A stretch of DNA of 7,180 nt from Syntrophomonadaceae bacterium (GTDB lineage Bacteria > Bacillota > Syntrophomonadia > Syntrophomonadales > Syntrophothermaceae), in assembly GCA_029907055.1 (NCBI GenBank), contig JARYMO010000073.1, forward strand, positions 1 to 7,180, written 5' to 3'. A program made the position numbers and the translations under genes. Positions 1-6,738 of the stretch are shown piece after piece. The notes under the pieces are model-generated. The model did not search any database. It was given only the letters and a program-made list of their open reading frames with translations, and had not been told where the DNA came from. Position 1 is the stretch's first letter, and each line of letters begins with the position of its first letter.

Positions 1-1044
1 CCCCACGTTGTGGTGGGTCTTGATGGTAGCGGAGGTGCGGGTGCCGCTCTCCACCACGTCCGGGTAGAGCGTGCCCTGCACCAGGAAGTCAACCCGCCCG
101 ATGCGGGCTGCCTCCTCCTCGAAGACGCGGATGAACTCGTGGCCAATGATGATGCGCTTGCGCTCAGGATCGGTCACCCCGGCCAGGCGTTCCAGGAAGC
201 GCTGGCGGGCATACACGAAGACCAGGTTCATCTTCCTCTCGTCGCGGAACACCCGCACCACCTGCTCGGCTTCCCCTTTGCGCAGCAGTCCGGTGTCGAC
301 GAACACGCAGGTGAGGCGGTCCCCCACCGCGCGGTTGACCAGCACCGCCGCCACCGACGAATCAACCCCCCCGCTGAGCGCACAGATGACGTGTCGGTCG
401 CCCACCCGCTCCCGGATTTCCCGCACCGTCTCCTCCACGAAATCGGCCAGCCTCCAGGTGCCCTGGCACCCGCACACGCGGTAGAGGAAATTGCGCAGCA
501 TGGCGTTTCCGTTGGGCGTGTGGCGCACCTCGGGGTGAAACTGCACTCCGTAGAACCGCTTGTCGGGAGCGGCCATGGCGGCAATGGGGCAGTCGGCCGT
601 GCTGGCGGTGACGTGGAAGCCCGGCGGCACCCGCGTGATGGAGTCGCCGTGGCTCATCCACACCTGCTGCTGTGACTCCAGGCCGGCAAAGAGCAGGTCG
701 GCGCCATCGCTGACCGCCAGCGCCGTCTTGCCGTACTCGCGGATCCCCGCCGGCTCGACCTTCCCCCCCAGCTGGGCGGCCATCAGTTGCATCCCGTAAC
801 AGATGCCCAGCAGCGGGAGGCCCAGCTCGAACACCCCGGGGTCGCACACCGGGGCTCCCGGCAGGTAGATGCTGGCCGGCCCGCCGGAGAAAATCAGGCC
901 CCGCGGCGCCCGTTCCCTGATTTCCTCCAGCGGCGTGTCAAAGGGGATCATCTCGCTGTACACGCCCAGTTCGCGCACCCGGCGGGCGATGAGCTGGCTG
1001 TACTGTCCTCCGAAATCGACCACCAGCACCAGTTCCTGCTGCAT
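1..1044 (-). CDS. guaA: GMP synthase (glutamine-hydrolysing), N-terminal 348 residues, truncated by window edge
   Basis: GuaA converts XMP to GMP in the cytosol, using ATP and ammonia released from glutamine; it is the last step of guanine nucleotide synthesis. The frame opens at ATG (1044) and stays open to base 1. Residues 1 to about 190 form the class I glutamine amidotransferase domain: FSGGP at 52-56, nucleophile Cys82 in GICYGMQ, and the partner His in YGVQFHPEV. The ATP pyrophosphatase domain follows, with the P-loop SGGVDSS. The last visible residues, TIKTHHNVG, match a conserved GuaA motif. The rest of the ATPase domain and the C-terminal dimerisation domain lie off the left edge; the E. 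coli enzyme has 525 residues. The start is supported by AGGAGG (1054-1059) nine bases upstream. That site lies over the end of hpt, and the two genes are only four bases apart, so they are probably co-transcribed and translationally coupled. Confidence 0.97.
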   Translation of the reverse strand, partial: MQQELVLVVDFGGQYSQLIARRVRELGVYSEMIPFDTPLEEIRERAPRGLIFSGGPASIYLPGAPVCDPGVFELGLPLLGICYGMQLMAAQLGGKVEPAGIREYGKTALAVSDGADLLFAGLESQQQVWMSHGDSITRVPPGFHVTASTADCPIAAMAAPDKRFYGVQFHPEVRHTPNGNAMLRNFLYRVCGCQGTWRLADFVEETVREIRERVGDRHVICALSGGVDSSVAAVLVNRAVGDRLTCVFVDTGLLRKGEAEQVVRVFRDERKMNLVFVYARQRFLERLAGVTDPERKRIIIGHEFIRVFEEEAARIGRVDFLVQGTLYPDVVESGTRTSATIKTHHNVG

Positions 1045-1048
1045 CCCG

Positions 1049-1591
1049 CTATTCCTCCTGCCCACCGTCCCCGGACGGCTTCAGTATCCGTACGTCCCGG
1101 AAATTCCGGTACCGCTGGTCAAAATCCAGTCCGTACCCCACCACGAAGTGGTCGGGTATGACGAACCCCACGTAATCGGCGGCCATTTCCGTCTTGCGTC
1201 GCGAGGGCTTGTCCAGCAGTGCGCAGATGCGCACGCTGCGGGGGTTGCGCCGGCGCAGGATCTCGCTCAGATACTTGAGCGTGAGCCCGGTGTCGATGAT
1301 GTCTTCCACCACCAGCACGTGCTTGCCGTCGACTGCCTGCTCCAGGTCCTTCACGATGCGCACTTCCCCCGATGACTCGGTGGAAGACCCGTAGCTGGAA
1401 AGGCTCATGAAGTCCACCGTCAGAGGCACGCTCATGGCGCGCACCAGGTCGGCCATGAAGATGAACGCACCCTTGAGAATCCCTATTACCAACACCTGCT
1501 CCCCGGCCAGGTCGCGGCTGATGGCCTCCCCCAGCTCGCGCACCCGGGCCTGCACCTGCTCCTCGCTCAGCAACACCTCGAACTCGCTCAC
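1049..1591 (-). CDS. hpt: Hypoxanthine (guanine) phosphoribosyltransferase
   Basis: This cytosolic salvage enzyme transfers the phosphoribosyl group of PRPP to hypoxanthine or guanine, giving IMP or GMP. The 180-residue product is close to E. coli Hpt (178). Visible motifs are GILKGAF (37-43), SSYG (65-68), the PRPP-binding loop VVEDIIDTGLTL (94-105) with its adjacent acidic pair, LLDKPSRRK (125-133) near the purine site, and IPDHFVVGYGLDFDQRYRN near the C terminus. I chose GTG at 1591 because AGGAGG lies eight bases upstream and MSEFEVLL is a natural N terminus. The same frame stays open to 1828, but that extension is proline- and glycine-rich promoter DNA. A nearby ATG (1598) is out of frame. 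hpt leads a two-gene operon with guaA, so salvage and de novo supply of GMP are expressed together. An extended -10 promoter sits just upstream, implying a very short leader. Xanthine use by a related enzyme cannot be excluded from sequence alone. Confidence 0.95.
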   Translation of the reverse strand: MSEFEVLLSEEQVQARVRELGEAISRDLAGEQVLVIGILKGAFIFMADLVRAMSVPLTVDFMSLSSYGSSTESSGEVRIVKDLEQAVDGKHVLVVEDIIDTGLTLKYLSEILRRRNPRSVRICALLDKPSRRKTEMAADYVGFVIPDHFVVGYGLDFDQRYRNFRDVRILKPSGDGGQEE

Positions 1592-1599
1592 GCCCCATC

Positions 1600-1605
1600 C
1601 CTCCT
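1600..1605 (-). promoter_or_regulatory. Ribosome binding site of hpt
   Basis: AGGAGG lies eight bases before the GTG at 1591. It fixes the hpt start at a GTG codon instead of the out-of-frame ATG at 1598 or an upstream in-frame start. Confidence 0.85.
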
Positions 1606-1615
1606 CCCCACCTGG

Positions 1616-1642
1616 ATTATAGCACACCAGGGGCGCTCCCAA
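1616..1642 (-). promoter_or_regulatory. Predicted extended -10 promoter of hpt-guaA
   Basis: On the minus strand the -10 hexamer is a perfect TATAAT (1621-1616), preceded by TGC, so TGnTATAAT is complete. A -35-like TTGGGA lies at 1642-1637 with a short 15-base spacer; the extended -10 may compensate. Transcription would begin near 1609, almost at the ribosome binding site, giving a leader of roughly 20 bases. This leaves little room for a riboswitch or attenuator under this promoter. Confidence 0.65.
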
Positions 1643-1662
1643 CCCGGTCCCGCGTACTCTCA

Positions 1663-1694
1663 CCCGTCCCCGCCCCTGTTCCCCTCCCACCCCC
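1663..1694 (-). other. Six consecutive G tracts on the minus strand (G-quadruplex motif)
   Basis: Read on the minus strand from 1694 to 1663, runs of 5, 3, 4, 4, 4 and 3 G are separated by loops of 1, 1, 4, 1 and 2 bases. This exceeds the usual four-tract quadruplex pattern. It lies about 20 bases upstream of the predicted hpt -35 element and about 95 bases upstream of the glnA -35, so neither predicted promoter transcribes it. A short hairpin, GGGCCG/CGGCCC with a four-base loop (1695-1710), adjoins it. The pattern is directly visible; any role is inference, and GC-rich spacers can contain such runs by chance. Confidence 0.6.
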
Positions 1695-1789
1695 GGGCCG
1701 CACCCGGCCCTACCGGCCCCCACCCCACCGGCAGCCCGGCGGAGGCGGCCTGGCCCCGGTGTATACTGTATTAGAAATCCACGCGTATT

Positions 1790-1817
1790 TTGTGCTGCAC
1801 ACCGTATGTAGTATAAT
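1790..1817 (+). promoter_or_regulatory. Predicted promoter of glnA
   Basis: A perfect -10 TATAAT lies at 1812-1817. The best -35 candidate is TTGTGC at 1790-1795 with a 16-base spacer; it matches the consensus only in TTG, so the promoter may need an activator or be weak. It sits in an AT-rich patch (about 1760-1820) inside otherwise very GC-rich DNA. The start of transcription would be near 1824, giving a leader of roughly 40 bases. Confidence 0.6.
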
Positions 1818-1829
1818 GTGCACGGCACG
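1791..1829. promoter_or_regulatory. Pair of dyads over the glnA promoter (candidate operator)
   Basis: TGTGC-T-GCACA at 1791-1801 is a perfect inverted repeat and overlaps the -35 region. TGTGC-ACG-GCACG at 1817-1829 is a second, imperfect copy with a wider centre, overlapping the end of the -10 and the expected start point. Their centres are about 27 bases apart. Two related dyads flanking a promoter suggest repressor binding, but no known nitrogen-regulator box matches them, and GC-rich palindromes of this size can arise by chance. Confidence 0.35.
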
Positions 1830-1866
1830 CGCAGCGTGACCGACGAAAGGAGGAGTCGAGTAGCTC

Positions 1867-3297
1867 ATGTTCACCTCGTTCGACCAGGTCAAGGAATTCT
1901 GCCGCGCGCAGGGCATCAAGATGGTCGACTTCAAGATGATCGATCTCTACGGCCGCTGGCGCCACCTGGGCATCACTGTGGATCGTTTCACCGAGCGGAC
2001 CCTCATCGACGGCATCGGCTTCGATGGCTCCAATTACGGCTACGCCCCGGTGGAGAAGAGCGACATGGTCTTCATCCCGGACATCAGCACGGCGGTCGTG
2101 GATCCCTTCGTGCAGGTCCCCACCCTGTCCATGATCGGCGACGTGTTCGTGATTGACACGCCCAACCGGCTGTTCGAGCAGTATCCGCGCGCCATCGCCA
2201 TGAAGGCCGAGGAGTACATGAAATCCACCGGCATCGCGGACGAACTGAGAATGGGCCCGGAGTTCGAGTTCTTCGTGTTCGACCACGTGAGTTTCGACGT
2301 GCGCCCCGAGTGCTGCGGCTTCGAGATCGACGCGGAGCAGGCGGAGTGGAACGCCGGCGCGACGGCCGAGGCCAACCTGGGGTTCAAGATTCCCCGCAAG
2401 GGCGGGTACCACATCGGCCCTCCCATGGACGTCCTCTACGACCTGCGTTCCCAGATGTGCCTGTTGCTGGAGGAGCGGAACATACCGGTCAAGTACCACC
2501 ACCACGAGGTGGGCGGTCCCGGTCAGCTGGAGATCGAGATCGAGTTCGGGCCCATGCGCGAGATGGCCGACAAGACCATGCTCCTGAAGTACATCGTGCA
2601 GAATGCCGCCTTCCAGGCTGGCAAGACGGCCACCTTCATGCCCAAGCCGCTCTTTGGTGAAGCCGGCAGCGGGCTGCACGTGCACATGCACCTCTTCAAG
2701 GAGGGCCAGCCCCTGTTCTACGACCCCAACGGGTACTCCGGCCTCAGCCAGACGGCCATGTACTTCATCGGCGGCATCCTCAAGCATGCGCCGGCCATGC
2801 TGGCCCTGACCAACCCCAGCACCAACTCGTACAAGCGCCTGGTGCCCGGTTACGAGGCCCCGGTCAGCATCTGCTTCGCCACTGCCAACCGCAGCGCGGT
2901 CATCAGGATACCGGCCTACGCCAAGGAACCGGAGCAGAAGCGGTTTGAGTTCCGCTCCTCGGATGCCACCTGCAACCCCTACCTGGCCTACTCGGCCATG
3001 CTGATGGCCGGCATGGACGGCATCCTCAACCGCATCGACCCGGTGGCGGAAGGCTATGGGCCGTACGACGTCAACCTCTACCAGCTGCCCAAGGAGGAGC
3101 AGGCCAAGATCAAGGGGCTGCCCACCTCGCTGGAAGAGGCCCTGGACGCACTGGAACGGGACCACGAATTCCTCCTGCAGGGCGGGGTGTTCCCGCTGCG
3201 TCTGCTGGAGGTGTGGGTCGCGCGCAAGCGTGAAGAGGCGAGGATGCTCAGCCAGATTCCGCACCCCAAGGAGTTCGAACTGTACTACGATCTCTAG
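1867..3297 (+). CDS. glnA: Glutamine synthetase, type I, beta-like architecture
   Basis: GlnA makes glutamine from glutamate, ammonia and ATP; class I enzymes form cytosolic dodecamers. Expected active-site elements are present: metal ligands Glu132 and Glu134 in GPEFEFF, Glu214 and Glu222 in HHEVGGPGQLE, His271 in GSGLHVHMHL, Glu330 in PGYEAPV, and the arginines of NRSAVIRIP and FEFRSSD. The C terminus HPKEFELYYDL resembles enterobacterial GlnA. At 476 residues it is longer than Bacillus-type alpha enzymes (about 444) and near the beta type (about 469), with extra residues roughly at 140-170 before KGGYHIGPPMD. Tyr405 in NLYQLPKEE aligns with the adenylylated Tyr397 of enteric GlnA, but alpha enzymes also carry a tyrosine there, so it does not prove adenylylation. 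AGGAGG (1848-1853) lies 13 bases upstream, slightly far. The gene appears monocistronic, divergent from hpt-guaA, with its own promoter. No glnR or glnB is visible. Confidence 0.97.
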   Translation: MFTSFDQVKEFCRAQGIKMVDFKMIDLYGRWRHLGITVDRFTERTLIDGIGFDGSNYGYAPVEKSDMVFIPDISTAVVDPFVQVPTLSMIGDVFVIDTPNRLFEQYPRAIAMKAEEYMKSTGIADELRMGPEFEFFVFDHVSFDVRPECCGFEIDAEQAEWNAGATAEANLGFKIPRKGGYHIGPPMDVLYDLRSQMCLLLEERNIPVKYHHHEVGGPGQLEIEIEFGPMREMADKTMLLKYIVQNAAFQAGKTATFMPKPLFGEAGSGLHVHMHLFKEGQPLFYDPNGYSGLSQTAMYFIGGILKHAPAMLALTNPSTNSYKRLVPGYEAPVSICFATANRSAVIRIPAYAKEPEQKRFEFRSSDATCNPYLAYSAMLMAGMDGILNRIDPVAEGYGPYDVNLYQLPKEEQAKIKGLPTSLEEALDALERDHEFLLQGGVFPLRLLEVWVARKREEARMLSQIPHPKEFELYYDL

Positions 3298-3308
3298 CCC
3301 CCGGAAAC

Positions 3309-3381
3309 GGAGGCTGCGTGCCACAGAGGGTCGGAAGGCCGGCAGCACTGCAGTGGCGGTGAGGCCGGCCTTCGTGCCTCC
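3309..3381 (+). terminator. Nested hairpin after glnA without a U tract
   Basis: A perfect 10-bp stem pairs 3334-3343 (GAAGGCCGGC) with 3364-3373. Its loop contains the palindrome CACTGCAGTG (3346-3355). An outer six-base pairing joins GGAGGC (3309-3314) to GCCTCC (3376-3381). It begins 12 bases after the glnA stop, so it fits a transcript end, but no run of U follows. It may be a U-poor terminator, a 3'-end stabilising structure or something else. Confidence 0.45.
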
Positions 3382-3385
3382 TCGT

Positions 3386-3397
3386 CCGGCGCGCCGG
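3386..3397. repeat. 12-base perfect palindrome
   Basis: CCGGCGCGCCGG is its own reverse complement. It lies in the glnA-usp spacer between the large hairpin and the usp promoter. It may simply reflect the GC-rich composition. Confidence 0.4.
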
Positions 3398-3437
3398 CAC
3401 CAGGCGCGACAGACACCGATGTCGGGGCCGCGCGAAG

Positions 3438-3446
3438 TGGTATGAT
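3438..3446 (+). promoter_or_regulatory. Predicted extended -10 promoter of the universal stress gene
   Basis: TGG followed by TATGAT forms a complete TGn-extended -10 element, with TATGAT at 3441-3446. No convincing -35 hexamer is seen at the right distance, which extended -10 promoters can tolerate. Transcription would begin near 3453, giving a leader of roughly 35 bases. Confidence 0.5.
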
Positions 3447-3450
3447 AGAG

Positions 3451-3464
3451 GTGAGAATTCGCAC
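3451..3464. promoter_or_regulatory. Imperfect dyad at the usp start point (candidate operator)
   Basis: GTG-A-GAATTC-G-CAC is a 14-base inverted repeat with a single mismatched pair, centred on GAATTC. It starts five bases after the -10 hexamer and covers the expected transcription start. The position suits a repressor site, but I do not recognise the box. Confidence 0.3.
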
Positions 3465-3473
3465 ACGCAGGGC

Positions 3474-3480
3474 AAGGAGG
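3474..3480 (+). promoter_or_regulatory. Ribosome binding site of the universal stress gene
   Basis: AAGGAGG is followed by a seven-base spacer and then GTG at 3488. This supports a GTG start that yields the usual N terminus of the family (MFKKILVPIDGS). Confidence 0.85.
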
Positions 3481-3487
3481 GATTGCG

Positions 3488-3961
3488 GTGTTCAAGAAGA
3501 TCTTGGTCCCCATCGACGGCTCGGACCAGTCTGCGGAAGCGGCACGCATCGCCGTGACGCTGGCTTCCCGTTTCGGAGCCCAGGTGCAGCTGCTCCACGT
3601 CATTTCTCTCCCCGCCTACGATTACCCGGACATGTCCCAGGTGGAACCGGCCTTCATCAGCCAGGCCCTGGAGAGCTGGGAGGCGCTGGGCCGCCAGTAC
3701 CTGGAGCAGGCGCTGGGCGAGTGCCAGTCGTGCGACGTAAAGACTTCGGTGGAGCTGGCCTGGGGAAACCCGGCCAAGGTGATTGTCGATACCGCCCGCG
3801 AGGGCGGGTATGACCTCATCGTCATCGGCAGCCGCGGACTGGGCAACCTGAGCGGCCTCCTGCTGGGCAGCGTCAGCGATCGCGTGTTGCGCACCGCGCC
3901 CTGCCCGGTGCTGGTGGTGAGACAGAAGGGGACGGAGAAAGCCTCCCTCCCCCCGGAATAG
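3488..3961 (+). CDS. Universal stress protein, single UspA domain, ATP-binding type
   Basis: The 157-residue product is one complete Usp domain, the usual size for the family. It opens with KKILVPIDGSDQS, where Asp10 is the conserved acidic residue after the first strand, followed by a helix and the strand VQLLHVI. Near the C terminus is the nucleotide-binding pattern G-X2-G-X9-G-S: Gly114, Gly117, Gly127 and Ser128, then VSDRVLRTAPCPVLVVR. This marks the ATP-binding class rather than the UspA subclass that lacks the motif. Such proteins act in the cytosol, usually as dimers, in stress or energy-state responses; the exact role here is unknown. It has no signal peptide or membrane segment. The gene stands alone on the plus strand between glnA and the convergent groESL, with its own promoter and a hairpin-rich 3' end. 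GTG is the start, fixed by a strong ribosome binding site. Confidence 0.93.
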   Translation: MFKKILVPIDGSDQSAEAARIAVTLASRFGAQVQLLHVISLPAYDYPDMSQVEPAFISQALESWEALGRQYLEQALGECQSCDVKTSVELAWGNPAKVIVDTAREGGYDLIVIGSRGLGNLSGLLLGSVSDRVLRTAPCPVLVVRQKGTEKASLPPE

Positions 3962-4042
3962 GCGGGACGCCCAACCTTTCCCGCACCGGCCCGCCGGAAG
4001 CTGACCTCGTCCTGCCCTCCTGTGCATTCACCCTGCCCGGAC

Positions 4043-4066
4043 GCCGGGGGTTGCGCTCCCCGCGGC
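4043..4066 (+). terminator. GC-rich hairpin in the convergent usp-groEL gap
   Basis: GCCGGGGG (4043-4050) can pair with CCCCGCGGC (4058-4066) through eight pairs with one bulged base and a short loop. No U tract follows on either strand. It lies about 80 bases after the usp stop and just before the stronger groEL terminator, so it may help end usp transcription. Confidence 0.3.
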
Positions 4067-4069
4067 ACG

Positions 4070-4101
4070 AAAAGGGCCTGCCTCGTGAGAGGCAGGCCCT
4101 T
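4070..4101 (-). terminator. Intrinsic terminator of groES-groEL
   Basis: A perfect 13-bp stem pairs 4072-4084 with 4089-4101 around a four-base loop. On the minus strand the stem runs into TTTT followed by C, a short U tract, starting 24 bases after the groEL stop. On the plus strand the loop reads GTGA, a GNRA-type tetraloop, but the tail has few U, so it may act on usp less efficiently. It is probably a bidirectional terminator for the two convergent units. Confidence 0.85.
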
Positions 4102-4124
4102 CGCTGCTTCCTGGAAGTCCGCTG

Positions 4125-5741
<1,617 letters not shown>

Positions 5742-5760
5742 CTCCCAGTACCTCCTTCAC

Positions 5761-6057
5761 CTATTCCTTGTCGACCCGTGCCAGTATGTTGCGCTCCTCG
5801 AGAATGAGGTACTCCTGGCCATCGAGCTTGACTTCGGTGCCGGCGTACTTGGAGTAGATGACCCGGTCACCCACAGCCACTTCGGGGGCTACGCGTTCAC
5901 CGTTGTCGAGCAGGCGACCGATGCCCACCGCCACAACCTCGCCCTCCTGCGGCTTCTCCTTGGCCGTGTCAGGCAGGACGATTCCGCTCTTGGTCCTCTC
6001 CTCCGTGGATTCGATGACCTTGATGACGACACGGTCTGCGAGTGGCTTGATCCTCAC
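5761..6057 (-). CDS. groES: Co-chaperonin GroES (Hsp10)
   Basis: GroES is the seven-subunit lid of the GroEL chamber. The 98-residue product has the usual length. It shows IKPLADRVVIKV at the N terminus, the mobile loop at roughly 17-34 with the GroEL-contacting tripeptide Ile26-Val27-Leu28 in SGIVLPD, the roof segment near 45-57, and the closing motif EYLILEERNILA. I chose the GTG at 6057, which gives MRIKPLADR, because GGGAGG (6070-6065) precedes it by seven bases and no ATG fits better. It is first in a two-gene heat-shock operon with groEL. Its leader contains a perfect CIRCE operator, so HrcA repression is expected; the hrcA gene is not in this window. Confidence 0.98.
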   Translation of the reverse strand: MRIKPLADRVVIKVIESTEERTKSGIVLPDTAKEKPQEGEVVAVGIGRLLDNGERVAPEVAVGDRVIYSKYAGTEVKLDGQEYLILEERNILARVDKE

Positions 6058-6064
6058 CGATATA

Positions 6065-6070
6065 CCTCCC
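6065..6070 (-). promoter_or_regulatory. Ribosome binding site of groES
   Basis: GGGAGG lies seven bases before GTG at 6057 and fixes that codon as the groES start. It sits 20 bases downstream of the CIRCE element in the leader. Confidence 0.8.
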
Positions 6071-6090
6071 TCACTGGTTCTGTTGTGTTG

Positions 6091-6117
6091 TTAGCACTCA
6101 CCAACGGAGAGTGCTAA
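6091..6117 (-). promoter_or_regulatory. CIRCE operator (HrcA binding site)
   Basis: TTAGCACTC, a nine-base spacer and GAGTGCTAA match the CIRCE consensus at every arm position. It lies between the predicted groE promoter and the groES start, within or at the start of the leader, the classical location. HrcA is known to bind this element and repress groESL until heat shock titrates GroEL. Confidence 0.98.
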
Positions 6118-6127
6118 TACACTTCTC

Positions 6128-6156
6128 ATATTAGAAAACCCCGCAGCGACATGCAA
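6128..6156 (-). promoter_or_regulatory. Predicted groES-groEL promoter
   Basis: On the minus strand, TTGCAT (6156-6151) and TAATAT (6133-6128) are 17 bases apart, the ideal spacing for the housekeeping sigma factor, though each hexamer only partly matches the consensus. The start point would be near 6121, just before CIRCE. The promoter overlaps a terminator-like hairpin. Confidence 0.6.
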
Positions 6157-6162
6157 CGGGGT
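6135..6162 (-). terminator. Terminator of the MOSC-mog transcript
   Basis: On the minus strand ACCCCG (6162-6157) pairs with CGGGGT (6143-6138) around a 13-base loop, ending in TTTT then C. A small inner GCA/TGC pairing is possible. It lies about 85 bases after the mog stop and is the only terminator-like structure in the 6118-6246 gap. The stem is short, so it may leak. Confidence 0.5.
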
Positions 6163-6246
6163 CAGCCGTGAAAATGCGAACTTCAGTCGAGATTAACGGC
6201 AATCTAACGCGCGATTCCTCTCTCTCGCTTCACCGTGCGCGCTTTT

Positions 6247-6738
6247 TCACTCCCGGGCGCACTCGGTATCCCGCCCCGCCAGCGTGTTGAGGCCGTGTTC
6301 CAGCGCCCCCATGATGGCCTCCAGCGACTCCCGCGCTCCCCGCGGGCTGCCCGGCACGTTGACGATGAGGGTGCGCCCGCGCAGCCCGGCCATGCCCCTG
6401 GACAGCATGGCCCGCGGCGTCTTCTGCATGCCATACGCGCGCATGGCCTCCGCCATGCCCGGGACCACGCGCTCCACCACGGCCGCCGTGGCCTCCGGGG
6501 TGACGTCGCGCGGGGCCAGTCCCGTGCCTCCCGAGGTCACGACCAGGTCCACCCCCAGGCGGTCACTCAGTTCCACCAGCTTTTCGATGATGACCTCCTT
6601 CTCATCGGGGAGGACCGCGTAGTCCACTACCTGGCCCCCGATGGACTCAAGCATCCCGCGGATGACGTCGCCGCTCTGGTCGCGCCGCTCTCCCCGCGCA
6701 CCCTTGTCACTGAGGATGACGATGGCCGCCCGGAACAT
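6247..6738 (-). CDS. mog: Molybdopterin adenylyltransferase, MogA/MoaB family
   Basis: Family members activate molybdopterin by adenylylation before molybdenum insertion, in the cytosol. The 163-residue product is a single MoCF-binding domain of normal bacterial length. It has AIVILSDKG at the N terminus, QSGDVI (21-26), LPDEKE with Asp45, the hallmark SGGTGLAPRDVTPEAT (69-84) with Asp78, and NVPGSPRGARE (127-137). The two aspartates appear to match those important in E. coli Mog. Family members split into Mog and MoaB types that are hard to separate by eye; MoaB is the alternative name. The start is ATG at 6738, whose A is the last base of the preceding MOSC stop; a GTG one codon earlier (6741) is equally possible and would give a four-base overlap. 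Tight overlap implies translational coupling. The gene lies upstream of groES and ends at a weak terminator. Confidence 0.9.
   Translation of the reverse strand: MFRAAIVILSDKGARGERRDQSGDVIRGMLESIGGQVVDYAVLPDEKEVIIEKLVELSDRLGVDLVVTSGGTGLAPRDVTPEATAAVVERVVPGMAEAMRAYGMQKTPRAMLSRGMAGLRGRTLIVNVPGSPRGARESLEAIMGALEHGLNTLAGRDTECARE

Noticed and set aside
10..675. A 221-residue plus-strand open frame at the left edge.
   Set aside because: The opposite strand encodes GuaA with all its motifs. The plus-strand product is His- and Ala-rich shadow sequence.
1761..1816. Inverted GTATACT and AGTATAA arms around the glnA -35 region.
   Set aside because: Six of seven bases match, but the arms are over 40 bases apart and one is simply the -10 region. 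It is too weak to claim.
1592..1828. N-terminal extension of hpt to an upstream in-frame ATG.
   Set aside because: The extension would translate the divergent promoter region into Gly, Arg and Pro-rich sequence, passes through the predicted hpt promoter, and ignores the strong ribosome binding site at the GTG at 1591.
1760..1830. A GlnR/TnrA-type operator upstream of glnA.
   Set aside because: I looked for TGTnA, seven bases, TnACA. Partial half-sites occur, but no copy has both arms at the right spacing.
1592..1866. A purine riboswitch or T-box leader ahead of hpt-guaA or glnA.
   Set aside because: The predicted leaders are only about 20 and 40 bases long, and no conserved aptamer core was recognised.
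1771..3603. A 610-residue open frame on the minus strand across all of glnA.
   Set aside because: It is antisense to a clear glutamine synthetase gene. Its product is a low-complexity mix of His, Arg, Val, Leu and Gly with no recognisable domain. Such frames are common opposite GC-rich genes because of codon bias at third positions.
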